Assembly: GCA_900544465.1 (NCBI GenBank)
Contig: UQVT01000036.1
Coordinates: 1-14,234, forward strand
DNA from: an uncultured Collinsella sp.
Lineage (GTDB): Bacteria; Actinomycetota; Coriobacteriia; Coriobacteriales; Coriobacteriaceae
Length of the DNA: 14,234 nt
Direction: 5' to 3'
The first letter of the stretch is position 1. Each line of letters opens with the position of its first letter. Below the pieces are notes generated by a model. The model saw nothing but the letters and a program-made list of their open reading frames with translations, was not told the DNA's origin and made no database searches. Positions 5,748-11,898 of the stretch are shown one piece after another. A program made the position numbers and the translations under genes.

Positions 5748-8495
5748 ATGTCTGACAAGCGCCGCACTTTTGCCGTTATCGACGGCAACTCGCTCATGCA
5801 CCGCGCCTTTCACGCCGTGCCGCCGACCATGAACGCGCCGGACGGTCGCCCCACCAACGCGATCTTTGGCTTTCTAAACATGTTTCTTAAGATGATTGAT
5901 GCCTTTAACCCCGACGGTGTGGTCGTGGCGTTTGACAAGGGTAAGCCGCGCGTGCGCATGGAGATGCTGCCGCAGTATAAGGCGCAACGCCCGCCCATGG
6001 ACCCCGATCTGCATGCGCAGTTCCCTATGATTAAGGAGCTGCTCACCGCGCTCAACGTGCCGATTCTGCAGTCCGAGGGCTGGGAAGGCGACGATATCCT
6101 GGGAACCATGGCGCGCCTGGGCGAGCAGGCCGGCTGCGACATGCTACTGGTGACCGGCGACCGCGACATGTATCAACTCGTGACCGAGCACGTCAACGTG
6201 GTCTCGACTCGCAAGGGCCTGTCTGACGTGGCGATCATGACGCCCGAGAGCGTGGACGACCTGTATCACGGCATTACGCCGGCGCTCGTGCCCGATTTTT
6301 ACGGTCTAAAGGGCGATACGTCCGACAACATCCCCGGTGTGCCGGGCATCGGTCCCAAAAAGGCGAGTGCGCTCATTGCGAAGTACGGTAGCCTGGACGA
6401 AGTCATCGCGCATGCCGACGAGGTCAAGGGCAAGATGGGCGAGAACCTGCGTGCACACATCGATGACGCACTACTGAGCCGCAAGGTTGCGACAATTCGC
6501 ACCGATGCGCCCGTCGAGCTCGACTTTGAGGCGACGTCCTTCCCGGCGTTTTCTGCCGATGAGGTTTCCGCGGCGCTGGGTACGCTTGGTATCACCGCCA
6601 TGCAGAACCGTTTCTTAGCGCTGATCGGCGGCGAGGGCGGGGCTGCTGCCTCCAGTGTGTTTGAGATACCTGCTATGGTTCGCGCAGCCGCCGGCGATGC
6701 TGACGCGCTTGGTGCCGTTGCGGCTGAGGTCTCCCGCGCGATTGATGCCGGCGAGTGGGTCGCCGCCGTGGTGGATGACGACAAGGAAGAGGGCGCGCTC
6801 TTTGGACTGACGCGCACGCTGTGGCTGGCGACGTCCAAGGGCCTGTTCGCGCTCGAGGAGGGCGACAGCTGTGCGGCGGCTGAGGTTGAGGGCTTCAACT
6901 TCGCCCACGGCGTGATTGCCGGCGTGCTTGCGCGCCTGTTTGTGGAGGGCCGCGTGGCGAGCCCGGATATGAAGGCGTTGTTGCACGAGCTTTCGCCCAT
7001 CGATTCTTCTGAACTCGAGCTCATGGATCCGCTCGCTACCGATTCCACGCGTATCTTCGATACCGTGGTCGCTGCCTATCTGCTGGATTCCGATCGCTCC
7101 GAGTTCGATGAGGCATATCTTGCCGATACGTATCTGCAGATGGCGCTGCCTGCGGCGCGCGGCGCAGAGGGTGCTGGTGAGGACGCTCCGGCGCCTGCCG
7201 CCCGTACTGCGGCTCTGACGCTGGCGCTCGTGGCACCGTTGCGCGAGTGCATGGCCCGTGAGAATGCCGCCAACGTGTTCGATGGCATCGAGATGCCGCT
7301 CGTTCCGGTACTTGCCAAGATGGAGCGCGCGGGCATGCTCGTGGACCCCGACCGTCTGCACAGTCTGTCCGAGGGTCTGGCGACCCAGATTACCGAGGTT
7401 GAGCGCAGTATTCGCGACCTGGCGGGTGACGAGACCTTTAATATTGGCAGTCCCATGCAGCTGTCGCATGTGCTCTTTGATGTGATGGGGCTTCCGACCA
7501 AGGGCCTCAAGAAGACTAAGCGCGGCTATTATTCGACCAATGCTAAGGTGTTGAGCGATCTTGCCCGCGACCACGAGATCGTGCGCCTGATTTTGGACTG
7601 GCGTGAGAAGTCCAAGATTAAGTCGACCTATCTGGACACGCTAGGTCCGCTGCGCCGTGGTGACGGTCGTGTGCACACCACGTACAACCAGACCATCACC
7701 GCGACGGGACGTTTGTCTTCGAGCGACCCCAATCTGCAAAACATTCCGACTCGCTCGGAGCTGGGGCGTACCGTCAAGACGGCGTTTTCGGCAGGCGAGG
7801 GCAGCGTCTTTTTGGCGGTGGACTACTCGCAGATCGAGCTGCGTCTGCTGGCGCATCTTTCGGGTGACGAGCATCTGGTACGTGCCTTTAACGAGGGCGA
7901 AGACTTCCACGCCGAGACGGCCGCGCGCGTGTTTGGCGTTCCCGTGTCCGAGGTAACGCCCGACTTGCGCAGTCGCGCCAAGGCCGTGAACTTTGGCATC
8001 GTGTACGGCCAGCAGGCCTACGGTCTGTCGCAGTCGCTGCATATCTCGATGGCCGAGGCGCGCGATATGATCGACCGCTACTACGAGGCCTACCCGGGCG
8101 TGCGAACGTTCCTCGACAATGTGGTGGCGCGCGCCAAGCAGACGGGCTACGCCGAGACCATGTACGGTCGCCGGCGTCATATTCCGGAGCTCAAGGCCAA
8201 AAACCCACAGCTCCGCGGCTTTGGCGAGCGCACGGCTATGAACCACCCCATGCAGGGCACCGCGGCCGACATCATCAAGATCGCCATGGCCCGCGTAAGC
8301 CGCCGCCTGGAAGAAGAGGGCTTTGCCGCCCACATGATTCTGCAGGTACACGACGAACTGGACTTTGAGTGCCCCGTCGACGAAGTCGAGCGCCTCACCG
8401 CCATGGTCCGCGACGTCATGGAGCACGTAGTAGACCTCCGCGTACCGTTGATCGCCGAAGCCAGCACCGGCATAACCTGGGCCGACGCCAAATAG
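5748..8495 (+). CDS. polA: DNA polymerase I
   Basis: 915 aa, normal family length. The start MSDKRRTF (5748) is preceded by GAGG at 8-9 nt; a GTG at 5709 has no spaced ribosome-binding site. Residues 1 to about 290 are the 5' nuclease domain: FAVIDGNSLMHRAFHA, GWEGDDILGTMA, VTGDRDMYQLV and GLKGDTSDNIPGVPGIGPKKA. The middle domain occupies the place of the 3'-5' exonuclease but lacks its acidic residues: the first motif reads VAAVVDDDKEE, and the third (AEDADVTLQL in E. coli) reads ARTAALTLAL. The polymerase domain is intact: motif A DYSQIELR (D692), motif B RSRAKAVNFGIVYG (R741, K745, Y753) and motif C HDE (D869, E870). It would fill gaps and remove RNA primers in repair and lagging-strand synthesis, probably without proofreading. 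GTGTAAACT at 5697-5705 may be part of its promoter; a similar GTGTAAAACT lies before argH. Confidence 0.98.
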   Translation: MSDKRRTFAVIDGNSLMHRAFHAVPPTMNAPDGRPTNAIFGFLNMFLKMIDAFNPDGVVVAFDKGKPRVRMEMLPQYKAQRPPMDPDLHAQFPMIKELLTALNVPILQSEGWEGDDILGTMARLGEQAGCDMLLVTGDRDMYQLVTEHVNVVSTRKGLSDVAIMTPESVDDLYHGITPALVPDFYGLKGDTSDNIPGVPGIGPKKASALIAKYGSLDEVIAHADEVKGKMGENLRAHIDDALLSRKVATIRTDAPVELDFEATSFPAFSADEVSAALGTLGITAMQNRFLALIGGEGGAAASSVFEIPAMVRAAAGDADALGAVAAEVSRAIDAGEWVAAVVDDDKEEGALFGLTRTLWLATSKGLFALEEGDSCAAAEVEGFNFAHGVIAGVLARLFVEGRVASPDMKALLHELSPIDSSELELMDPLATDSTRIFDTVVAAYLLDSDRSEFDEAYLADTYLQMALPAARGAEGAGEDAPAPAARTAALTLALVAPLRECMARENAANVFDGIEMPLVPVLAKMERAGMLVDPDRLHSLSEGLATQITEVERSIRDLAGDETFNIGSPMQLSHVLFDVMGLPTKGLKKTKRGYYSTNAKVLSDLARDHEIVRLILDWREKSKIKSTYLDTLGPLRRGDGRVHTTYNQTITATGRLSSSDPNLQNIPTRSELGRTVKTAFSAGEGSVFLAVDYSQIELRLLAHLSGDEHLVRAFNEGEDFHAETAARVFGVPVSEVTPDLRSRAKAVNFGIVYGQQAYGLSQSLHISMAEARDMIDRYYEAYPGVRTFLDNVVARAKQTGYAETMYGRRRHIPELKAKNPQLRGFGERTAMNHPMQGTAADIIKIAMARVSRRLEEEGFAAHMILQVHDELDFECPVDEVERLTAMVRDVMEHVVDLRVPLIAEASTGITWADAK

Positions 8496-8529
8496 GGAAG
8501 CAACCACAGTTCCAAAGTAACCAAAAACA

Positions 8530-8563
8530 GAAGGACGCCCCTCATCAACAAGGAGCGTCCTTC
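8530..8563 (+). terminator. polA terminator hairpin
   Basis: GAAGGACGC (8530-8538) pairs perfectly with GCGTCCTTC (8555-8563), and CCT/AGG inside can extend it. It lies 34 nt after the polA stop, with an A run before it (CCAAAAACAG) and a weak CGTCCAATTAAATT after it. Confidence 0.6.
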
Positions 8564-8631
8564 GTCCAATTAAATTCAGCCAAAGTATCTAGGCGCCAAG
8601 ACGCCATTCAGGCGGCAAGCAAGTCGCCGCA

Positions 8632-8760
8632 GGACCTGGCCGGGTGGCATGGGTTAACTTTTCGTAGATTCCGCACGCAAAGAAAGCCACTTAATGTGGC
8701 TTTCGTCTTGCGCAGGACCTGACCGAGCGAAAAGTTAACCCATGCCACCCGGCCAGGTCC
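8632..8760. repeat. 129-bp element with perfect 33-bp inverted repeats
   Basis: The left arm 8632-8664 begins GGACCTGGCCGGGTGGCATG. It is the exact reverse complement of the right arm 8728-8760, with no mismatch over 33 bp. The 63-nt interior holds a second hairpin (8676-8712). It also holds a 13/14 direct copy of the sequence around the left arm's start: GCAGGACCTGGCCG at 8629-8642 and GCAGGACCTGACCG at 8712-8725. That third copy could compete for pairing with the right arm. The element fills the space between convergent polA and the HAD gene and ends 10 nt from the HAD stop. No target-site duplication or ORF is evident. It could be a MITE-like non-autonomous element or an elaborate two-way terminator. 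Confidence 0.85.
8676..8712 (-). terminator. Inner hairpin, likely HAD gene terminator
   Basis: GAAAGCCAC (8682-8690) pairs with GTGGCTTTC (8696-8704) around a 5-nt loop, and CGCAA/TTGCG (8676-8680 and 8708-8712) can pair outside it. Read on the minus strand the stem ends in TTTC followed by TTTGCG, a short U tract, 67 nt after the HAD stop. It is nested in the larger inverted repeat. Confidence 0.5.
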
Positions 8761-8770
8761 GACGAGCGCG

Positions 8771-9598
8771 TTAGCGAGCCGCCAAGATGGCGTCGATGAG
8801 CGTCAGTACGCCCCCGTCGTTGTTGCTCGGAATGCGCCATTTAGCGTGTGCGTTCATGTGCTCCTCGGCATTGTCCACGATAAAGCTGTGACCGACGCGC
8901 TCGAGCATGGGGATGTCGTTGTAGGTATCGCCCACGGCAGCGGCGTCGGCAATATCGATGCCCAGGTGCTCGCACAGGTGCGCGACGCCGGCGCCCTTGT
9001 CGACGCCCAGGTTCATAAAGTCGATCCACTCGCGCCCGGCGTTGGTGACGTAGAGCTTGTCCGAGAACTCGGGGCTATAGGTCTCGCGGAAAGCGGGCTC
9101 GGCGTCGTAGCCGGGGAAGAAGACCGAAATCTTGTTGGACTCGAAATCAATGCCCTCAAAGCTGTCGACGTAGTTGATTGTGTTGTAGTAGACGCTGATC
9201 TCGTCGTGGTATTGATGGTCGCGGGCAAGCACGTAGAACTCGTCGAAGCAGCACAGGACGGGGACAGCGCGAGGATCCTCCGAGGCACGGTTCAAGACCT
9301 GCTGATACAGCTCCACGTCAATATTGCTCTTATAGATATAGCTGCCGCGATAGATCACGCACGCTCCGTTGTCGGGACAAAAGGCGAGGCGGTTCTTGAT
9401 GCCCTCGAACATCTCCTCGAGCTTGGGGGCGGGACGTCCGCTGGCGGGGCAGAATACGATGCCGGCGTCGGCGAGCTTGTCCAGGCGCTCATCAAGACCC
9501 TGGGGCAGCACACGCTCGTCGGTCAGCAGCGTCTTGTCCATATCGACGGCGAGAATCTTAATGTTGCCGATGTTGGCGTCCGATTCGTAAGTTTGCAT
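8771..9598 (-). CDS. Cof-type HAD-IIB family hydrolase
   Basis: 275 aa, typical of Cof/YidA-type HAD phosphatases. Motif I is DMDKTLL with the nucleophile D19 and acid/base D21. Motif II is the SGRP block at about 53-56, motif III is the Lys of GVDKGAGVAHLCEHLGI, and motif IV is GDTYND at 223-228 with its magnesium-binding acids. The long segment between motifs II and III (about residues 85-205) is the C2-type cap that sets substrate choice. It predicts a soluble enzyme that dephosphorylates small phosphorylated metabolites such as sugar phosphates or cofactor precursors; the actual substrate cannot be read. The start at 9598 has AAAGG about 11 nt upstream across a T run, an acceptable but weak site. 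The gene is divergent from the argG leader region and convergent with polA. Confidence 0.92.
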   Translation of the reverse strand: MQTYESDANIGNIKILAVDMDKTLLTDERVLPQGLDERLDKLADAGIVFCPASGRPAPKLEEMFEGIKNRLAFCPDNGACVIYRGSYIYKSNIDVELYQQVLNRASEDPRAVPVLCCFDEFYVLARDHQYHDEISVYYNTINYVDSFEGIDFESNKISVFFPGYDAEPAFRETYSPEFSDKLYVTNAGREWIDFMNLGVDKGAGVAHLCEHLGIDIADAAAVGDTYNDIPMLERVGHSFIVDNAEEHMNAHAKWRIPSNNDGGVLTLIDAILAAR

Positions 9599-9741
9599 AA
9601 AAAAGCGCCTTTCGTTTCGAGATTGTTTCAGACGTTATAACCATCAACTAGTAGTCGAGCGTATTTTCGCAGGAATGGTGCGTATTTGCACTGCAATTCA
9701 CAAACTAATGAAAAAACTTTTCAGAAATTTGAATTTGTCGC

Positions 9742-9769
9742 TTGCGCAGCGTGCACTTTATCGTAATAT
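9742..9769 (+). promoter_or_regulatory. Possible promoter of the argG leader transcript
   Basis: TTGCGC (9742-9747) and TAATAT (9764-9769) are separated by 16 nt; TTGTCG (9735) with TATCGT (9759) is an alternative in the same stretch. Both are imperfect. This AT-rich patch is the best promoter candidate before the leader ORF and would give an argG leader RNA of roughly 375 nt. A nearby 6-3-6 palindrome, TGAAAA-AAC-TTTTCA (9709-9723), could be a regulator site. Confidence 0.35.
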
Positions 9770-9781
9770 AGCGAACATCGA

Positions 9782-9828
9782 AAACGGAGACGGCAAAAGA
9801 GCCGTTTACCGAGGAAAAGGTACCGTTT
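9782..9828 (+). promoter_or_regulatory. Possible three-way-junction RNA in argG leader
   Basis: Three nested helices close exactly. AAACGG (9782-9787) pairs with CCGTTT (9823-9828). Inside, ACGGC (9790-9794) pairs with GCCGT (9801-9805), and TACC (9807-9810) pairs with GGTA (9819-9822). Junction linkers are only 2, 1 and 0 nt. AAACGG could alternatively pair with a first CCGTTT copy at 9802-9807, so two states are possible. It lies 44 nt before the leader peptide start. No known riboswitch class is recognised. Confidence 0.45.
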
Positions 9829-9872
9829 GCGATATTTGAATTGCGCCCGGCGATACGTGAGAGGAGAGGCAG

Positions 9873-9947
9873 ATGCAGTTCGTAAAGATCATCACCACTG
9901 CAGACAATGCCATCCGACGCCAGCGCGCAATTTCCCGACGACGATAA
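9873..9947 (+). CDS. Arginine-rich leader peptide upstream of argG
   Basis: 24 codons from ATG to TAA, preceded by GAGAGGAGAGGCAG, among the best ribosome-binding sites in the window. The first 14 residues (MQFVKIITTADNAI) contain no arginine; the last ten are RRQRAISRRR. The six Arg codons are CGA, CGC, CGC, CGA, CGA, CGA, with three CGA codons directly before the stop. argG itself has 12 Arg codons, six CGC and six CGT, and no CGA. A short ORF rich in codons for the pathway's end product, ending in a hairpin region ahead of a biosynthetic gene, is the layout of leader-peptide attenuators such as those of trp and his. The peptide itself probably has no function; its translation would sense charged Arg-tRNA. 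The ORF is visible in the sequence; the regulatory role is inferred. Confidence 0.7.
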   Translation: MQFVKIITTADNAIRRQRAISRRR

Positions 9948-10001
9948 CAATCGTCTCTGTCCGCATGGGGCGCAATGCCTCAACAGAGTCATTTTGAGGT
10001 C
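9940..10001 (+). promoter_or_regulatory. Candidate argG attenuator (competing hairpins)
   Basis: Three overlapping pairings follow the leader Arg codons. (1) GACGAT (9940-9945), inside the last Arg codons and stop, pairs with ATCGTC (9950-9955). (2) CTCTGT (9955-9960) pairs with ACAGAG (9983-9988), and TGGGGC (9966-9971) pairs with GCCTCA (9977-9982) including one G-U. These stack on the 3' side and are followed by TCATTTTG, as in an intrinsic terminator. (3) CCTCAA (9978-9983) pairs with TTGAGG (9994-9999), which destroys pairing 2. A ribosome paused on the CGA codons would cover the 5' side of 1 and probably CTCTGT, favouring 3 and read-through. TTGAGGTC (9994-10001) can also pair with a distant GACCTCAA (10088-10095). 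Stabilities were not computed. Confidence 0.55.
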
Positions 10002-10140
10002 GTTGGGTTTAAGCACGACATAGCCGCATGTTTCTAGGGCATGCCTGTGATGCATTCTGCTGAATAACCTGATATTGCACGGTTTTTGACCTCAAGGTGA
10101 CTTGCAACTGACCGATGTTCTAACTAGCTACCAAGGGCGA
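10002..10140 (+). other. Remaining argG leader, structured, no gene
   Basis: No credible ORF lies between the attenuator and the argG ribosome-binding site. Small pairings are visible: CATAG..GCATG with CATGC..CTGTG (about 10019-10053), ATTC-TGCT-GAAT, and CAAG-GTGA-CTTG (10093-10104), which has a GNRA-type loop. A T5 run at 10083-10087 precedes GACCTCAA, so it does not terminate any obvious stem. There is no T-box signature and no clear second promoter. Confidence 0.4.
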
Positions 10141-10152
10141 AAGGAAACAGCC

Positions 10153-11379
10153 ATGAGCAAGGAAAAAGTCGTTCTCGCATATTCCGGTGGTCTTGATACA
10201 TCCGTATGTGTCAAGTGGCTCCAGGACGAGAAGAATCTCGATGTCGTTTGTGTCTGCGGCAACGTGGGCCAGGAAGAGACCGGACTGGATGCCAAGAAGC
10301 AGAAGGCGCTCGACCTGGGCGTTCTCGATTGCCAGGTGCTCGACCTGCGCGACGAGTTCTCCGATGAGTTCCTGACTAAAGCCATCGCGGCAAACTCCAT
10401 GTACGAGAACAAGTACCCGCTGCTCTCCGCTCTGTCTCGCCCGCTGCTTGCCAAGAAGCTTGTTGAGGTCGCCCACGAGTTTGGCGCGACCTACGTCGCC
10501 CACGGCTGCACCGGCAAGGGTAACGACCAGGTCCGTTTTGAGGCCGCCGTCAAGGCCCTCGACCCCGAGCTCAAGGTTATCGCCCCGGTTCGCGAGTGGG
10601 ACCTGAAGTGCCGTCCCGACGAGGTCGCCTATGCCCACGCCCACAACGTGCCGGTTCCCGAGGGTGCCAACGACAACCCCTACTCCATCGACGACAACCT
10701 GTGGGGTCGTGCCATTGAGTGCGGTCACCTGGAGGATCCCTGGAACGAGCCGCTCGACGACGCCTGGGTTATGACCAAGAACCCCGAGGACACGCCGGAC
10801 ACCCCGACCTACACCGAGATTGAGTTTGAGGCCGGCAAGCCCGTCGCCGTCGACGGCAAGAAGATGAAGCTCTCCGAGATCGTCATCGCCCTCAACAAGA
10901 TTTCGGGCGACAACGGCTTTGGCCGTCTTGACCTGGTCGAGGATCGTCTGGTGGGCCTCAAGAGCCGCGAGTGCTATGAGGTTCCCGGAGCCCTGACGCT
11001 CATCACCGCCCACAAGGCGCTTGAGGACATCTGCGTCGAGGGCGATTTGCTCAAGACCAAGATTAAGCTCGAGCAGGATTGGGCCACCGCCGTTTACAAC
11101 GGCCAGTGGTACAGCCCGCTCAAAAACGCGCTCGATGCCTTTATGGCCGATACCCAGAAGTTCGTGACCGGCACTGTCCGTCTGAAGTTCTTTAAGGGCA
11201 ACTGCCATGTCGTCGGCCGCAAGAGCCCCTTCAGCCTCTACGACTACGGTCTGGCTACCTACGACCGCGACACCACGTTTGACGAGAAGGCCAGCGCCGG
11301 CTTTATCGAGATCGATACGCTGTCGCTCAAGACGTGGGCAAAGGTCCAGGGCCCCAGCTCTGCTGCCGCCCAGGCCTAG
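10153..11379 (+). CDS. argG: Argininosuccinate synthase
   Basis: 408 aa. Joins citrulline and aspartate with ATP to argininosuccinate, the next-to-last step of arginine synthesis, in the cytoplasm as a tetramer. The N-type ATP pyrophosphatase P-loop AYSGGLDTS is at residues 9-17. Other family blocks are GCTGKGNDQVRFE (aspartate and citrulline contacts), APVREW, SIDDNLWGR with the following ECGHLEDP, and the SREC-YEVPGA region. The start at MSKEKVVLAYSGG has AAGGA 7 nt upstream; the frame is open for 17 codons further, but that adds only leader sequence. Its only visible upstream control region is the arginine-codon leader. argH lies downstream on the same strand but across 519 nt containing strong hairpins, so the two are probably separate or only partly linked transcripts. 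Confidence 0.97.
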   Translation: MSKEKVVLAYSGGLDTSVCVKWLQDEKNLDVVCVCGNVGQEETGLDAKKQKALDLGVLDCQVLDLRDEFSDEFLTKAIAANSMYENKYPLLSALSRPLLAKKLVEVAHEFGATYVAHGCTGKGNDQVRFEAAVKALDPELKVIAPVREWDLKCRPDEVAYAHAHNVPVPEGANDNPYSIDDNLWGRAIECGHLEDPWNEPLDDAWVMTKNPEDTPDTPTYTEIEFEAGKPVAVDGKKMKLSEIVIALNKISGDNGFGRLDLVEDRLVGLKSRECYEVPGALTLITAHKALEDICVEGDLLKTKIKLEQDWATAVYNGQWYSPLKNALDAFMADTQKFVTGTVRLKFFKGNCHVVGRKSPFSLYDYGLATYDRDTTFDEKASAGFIEIDTLSLKTWAKVQGPSSAAAQA

Positions 11380-11394
11380 CGCCTCCTTCCCTTG

Positions 11395-11422
11395 GTATCC
11401 GCGCGGCCCATCCGCGTGATAC
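11395..11422 (+). terminator. Hairpin just after argG
   Basis: GTATC (11395-11399) pairs with GATAC (11418-11422), and GCGCGG (11401-11406) with CCGCGT (11412-11417), leaving one bulged C and a 5-nt loop. It starts 16 nt past the argG stop. No U tract follows. CATAACG (11422-11428) and CGTTATG (11451-11457) form another perfect 7-bp pairing directly after it, sharing one base. These may be 3'-end stabilisers or processing sites rather than terminators. Confidence 0.45.
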
Positions 11423-11511
11423 ATAACGGGCGCACGGGGTCCCTACCTTTCGTTATGCTTGCTGACACTTCTTAACATCGGTGGCCCCTACGTTCCGCCC
11501 GCATATATGAT

Positions 11512-11562
11512 GCCGCGTCTGCGGCTGAGTCCGAGCCCCGCCGGGGTTGTCCGGCGGGGCTC
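11512..11562 (+). terminator. Strong GC terminator downstream of argG
   Basis: GAGCCCCGCCGG (11533-11544) pairs perfectly over 12 bp with CCGGCGGGGCTC (11551-11562) around GGTTGT, followed by CTTCTATC, a short pyrimidine tail. A small GCCGC-GTCT-GCGGC hairpin (11512-11525) precedes it. It is likely the main argG transcript end, about 155 nt after the stop. Confidence 0.7.
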
Positions 11563-11612
11563 CTTCTATCAATTTGGCGGCTCTGCGCCTATATATATGA
11601 GGAGTATCCATT

Positions 11613-11783
11613 ATGTTCAATGCTATTGCGCATGCTTTACTCGCCCTCGCGCCCGAGTTCGATGCTGCAAGGGTCGAGGACGTCCCTATGAGCCTGAAGG
11701 CCTGGATCGATGGTTCGCAGGGCAACATCCGGAGGGAGACGTTGGGCGCCAAGTGCATGGCGCGTCACTTCTTTGCAAATTAG
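11613..11783 (+). CDS. Small hypothetical protein (56 aa)
   Basis: An ORF between argG and argH that reads MFNAIAHALLALAPEFDAAR at its start and ends CMARHFFAN before TAG. AGGAG lies 8 nt before the ATG, a good ribosome-binding site. Codon choice (GCC, CTC, GTC, GAC, GAG, AAG) resembles the neighbouring genes rather than random sequence. The N-terminus is a short hydrophobic and possibly amphipathic helix, not long enough for a clear membrane span, and the middle has a basic patch (NIRRETLGAK). I do not recognise a family. It follows the argG terminator and precedes argH by 115 nt. TATATATA at 11590-11597 is too close to serve as a normally spaced promoter -10. It could be a real small protein, a translated leader for argH, or the remnant of a larger gene. 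Confidence 0.55.
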   Translation: MFNAIAHALLALAPEFDAARVEDVPMSLKAWIDGSQGNIRRETLGAKCMARHFFAN

Positions 11784-11791
11784 CTATATGG

Positions 11792-11866
11792 TCCCGCGCA
11801 CGGCGGGGAATGTGTAAAACTAGCGGTTGAAAATCGCTTTAGCGACAGCGCATTGCTTTGGGCGCT
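11792..11866 (+). other. Hairpins in the argH leader
   Basis: Three small stems lie in the 115 nt before argH: CCCGC/GCGGG (11793-11797 with 11803-11807), TCGCT-TT-AGCGA (11834-11845), and AGCGC/GCGCT (11847-11851 with 11862-11866), the last followed by TGTTTTGG. The first could end the small ORF's transcript. GTGTAAAACT (11812-11821) is a possible promoter -10 region. No arginine-rich leader peptide is present here. Confidence 0.35.
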
Positions 11867-11898
11867 TGTTTTGGTATTTGGAGAAAGGAGACGGTTCC

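Noticed and set aside
6615..7574. Long minus-strand frame inside polA
   Set aside because: Antisense to conserved polA sequence; no conserved domain and no start context.
9811..9840. T-box riboswitch suggested by AAAAGGTACCGTTTGCG before argG
   Set aside because: The invariant AGGGTGGNACCGCG antiterminator sequence is not present and no specifier-loop arrangement could be made out.
9705..10055. 116-codon minus-strand frame in the argG leader region
   Set aside because: No ribosome-binding site, no recognisable domain, and it is antisense to the better supported leader ORF and hairpins.
10086..10126. A second argG promoter using TTGACC at 10086-10091
   Set aside because: No -10 box at 16-18 nt; the nearest TAACTA is far too distant.
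10120..11424. 434-codon open frame on the minus strand opposite argG
   Set aside because: A shadow of argG: its composition is the low-complexity G/V/L/H-rich pattern expected from the antisense of a GC-biased gene, with no motif and no ribosome-binding site.
11459..11830. 123-codon plus-strand frame between argG and argH
   Set aside because: It runs through the GC terminator and overlaps the 56-codon ORF in another frame, which has a better ribosome-binding site and better codon use.
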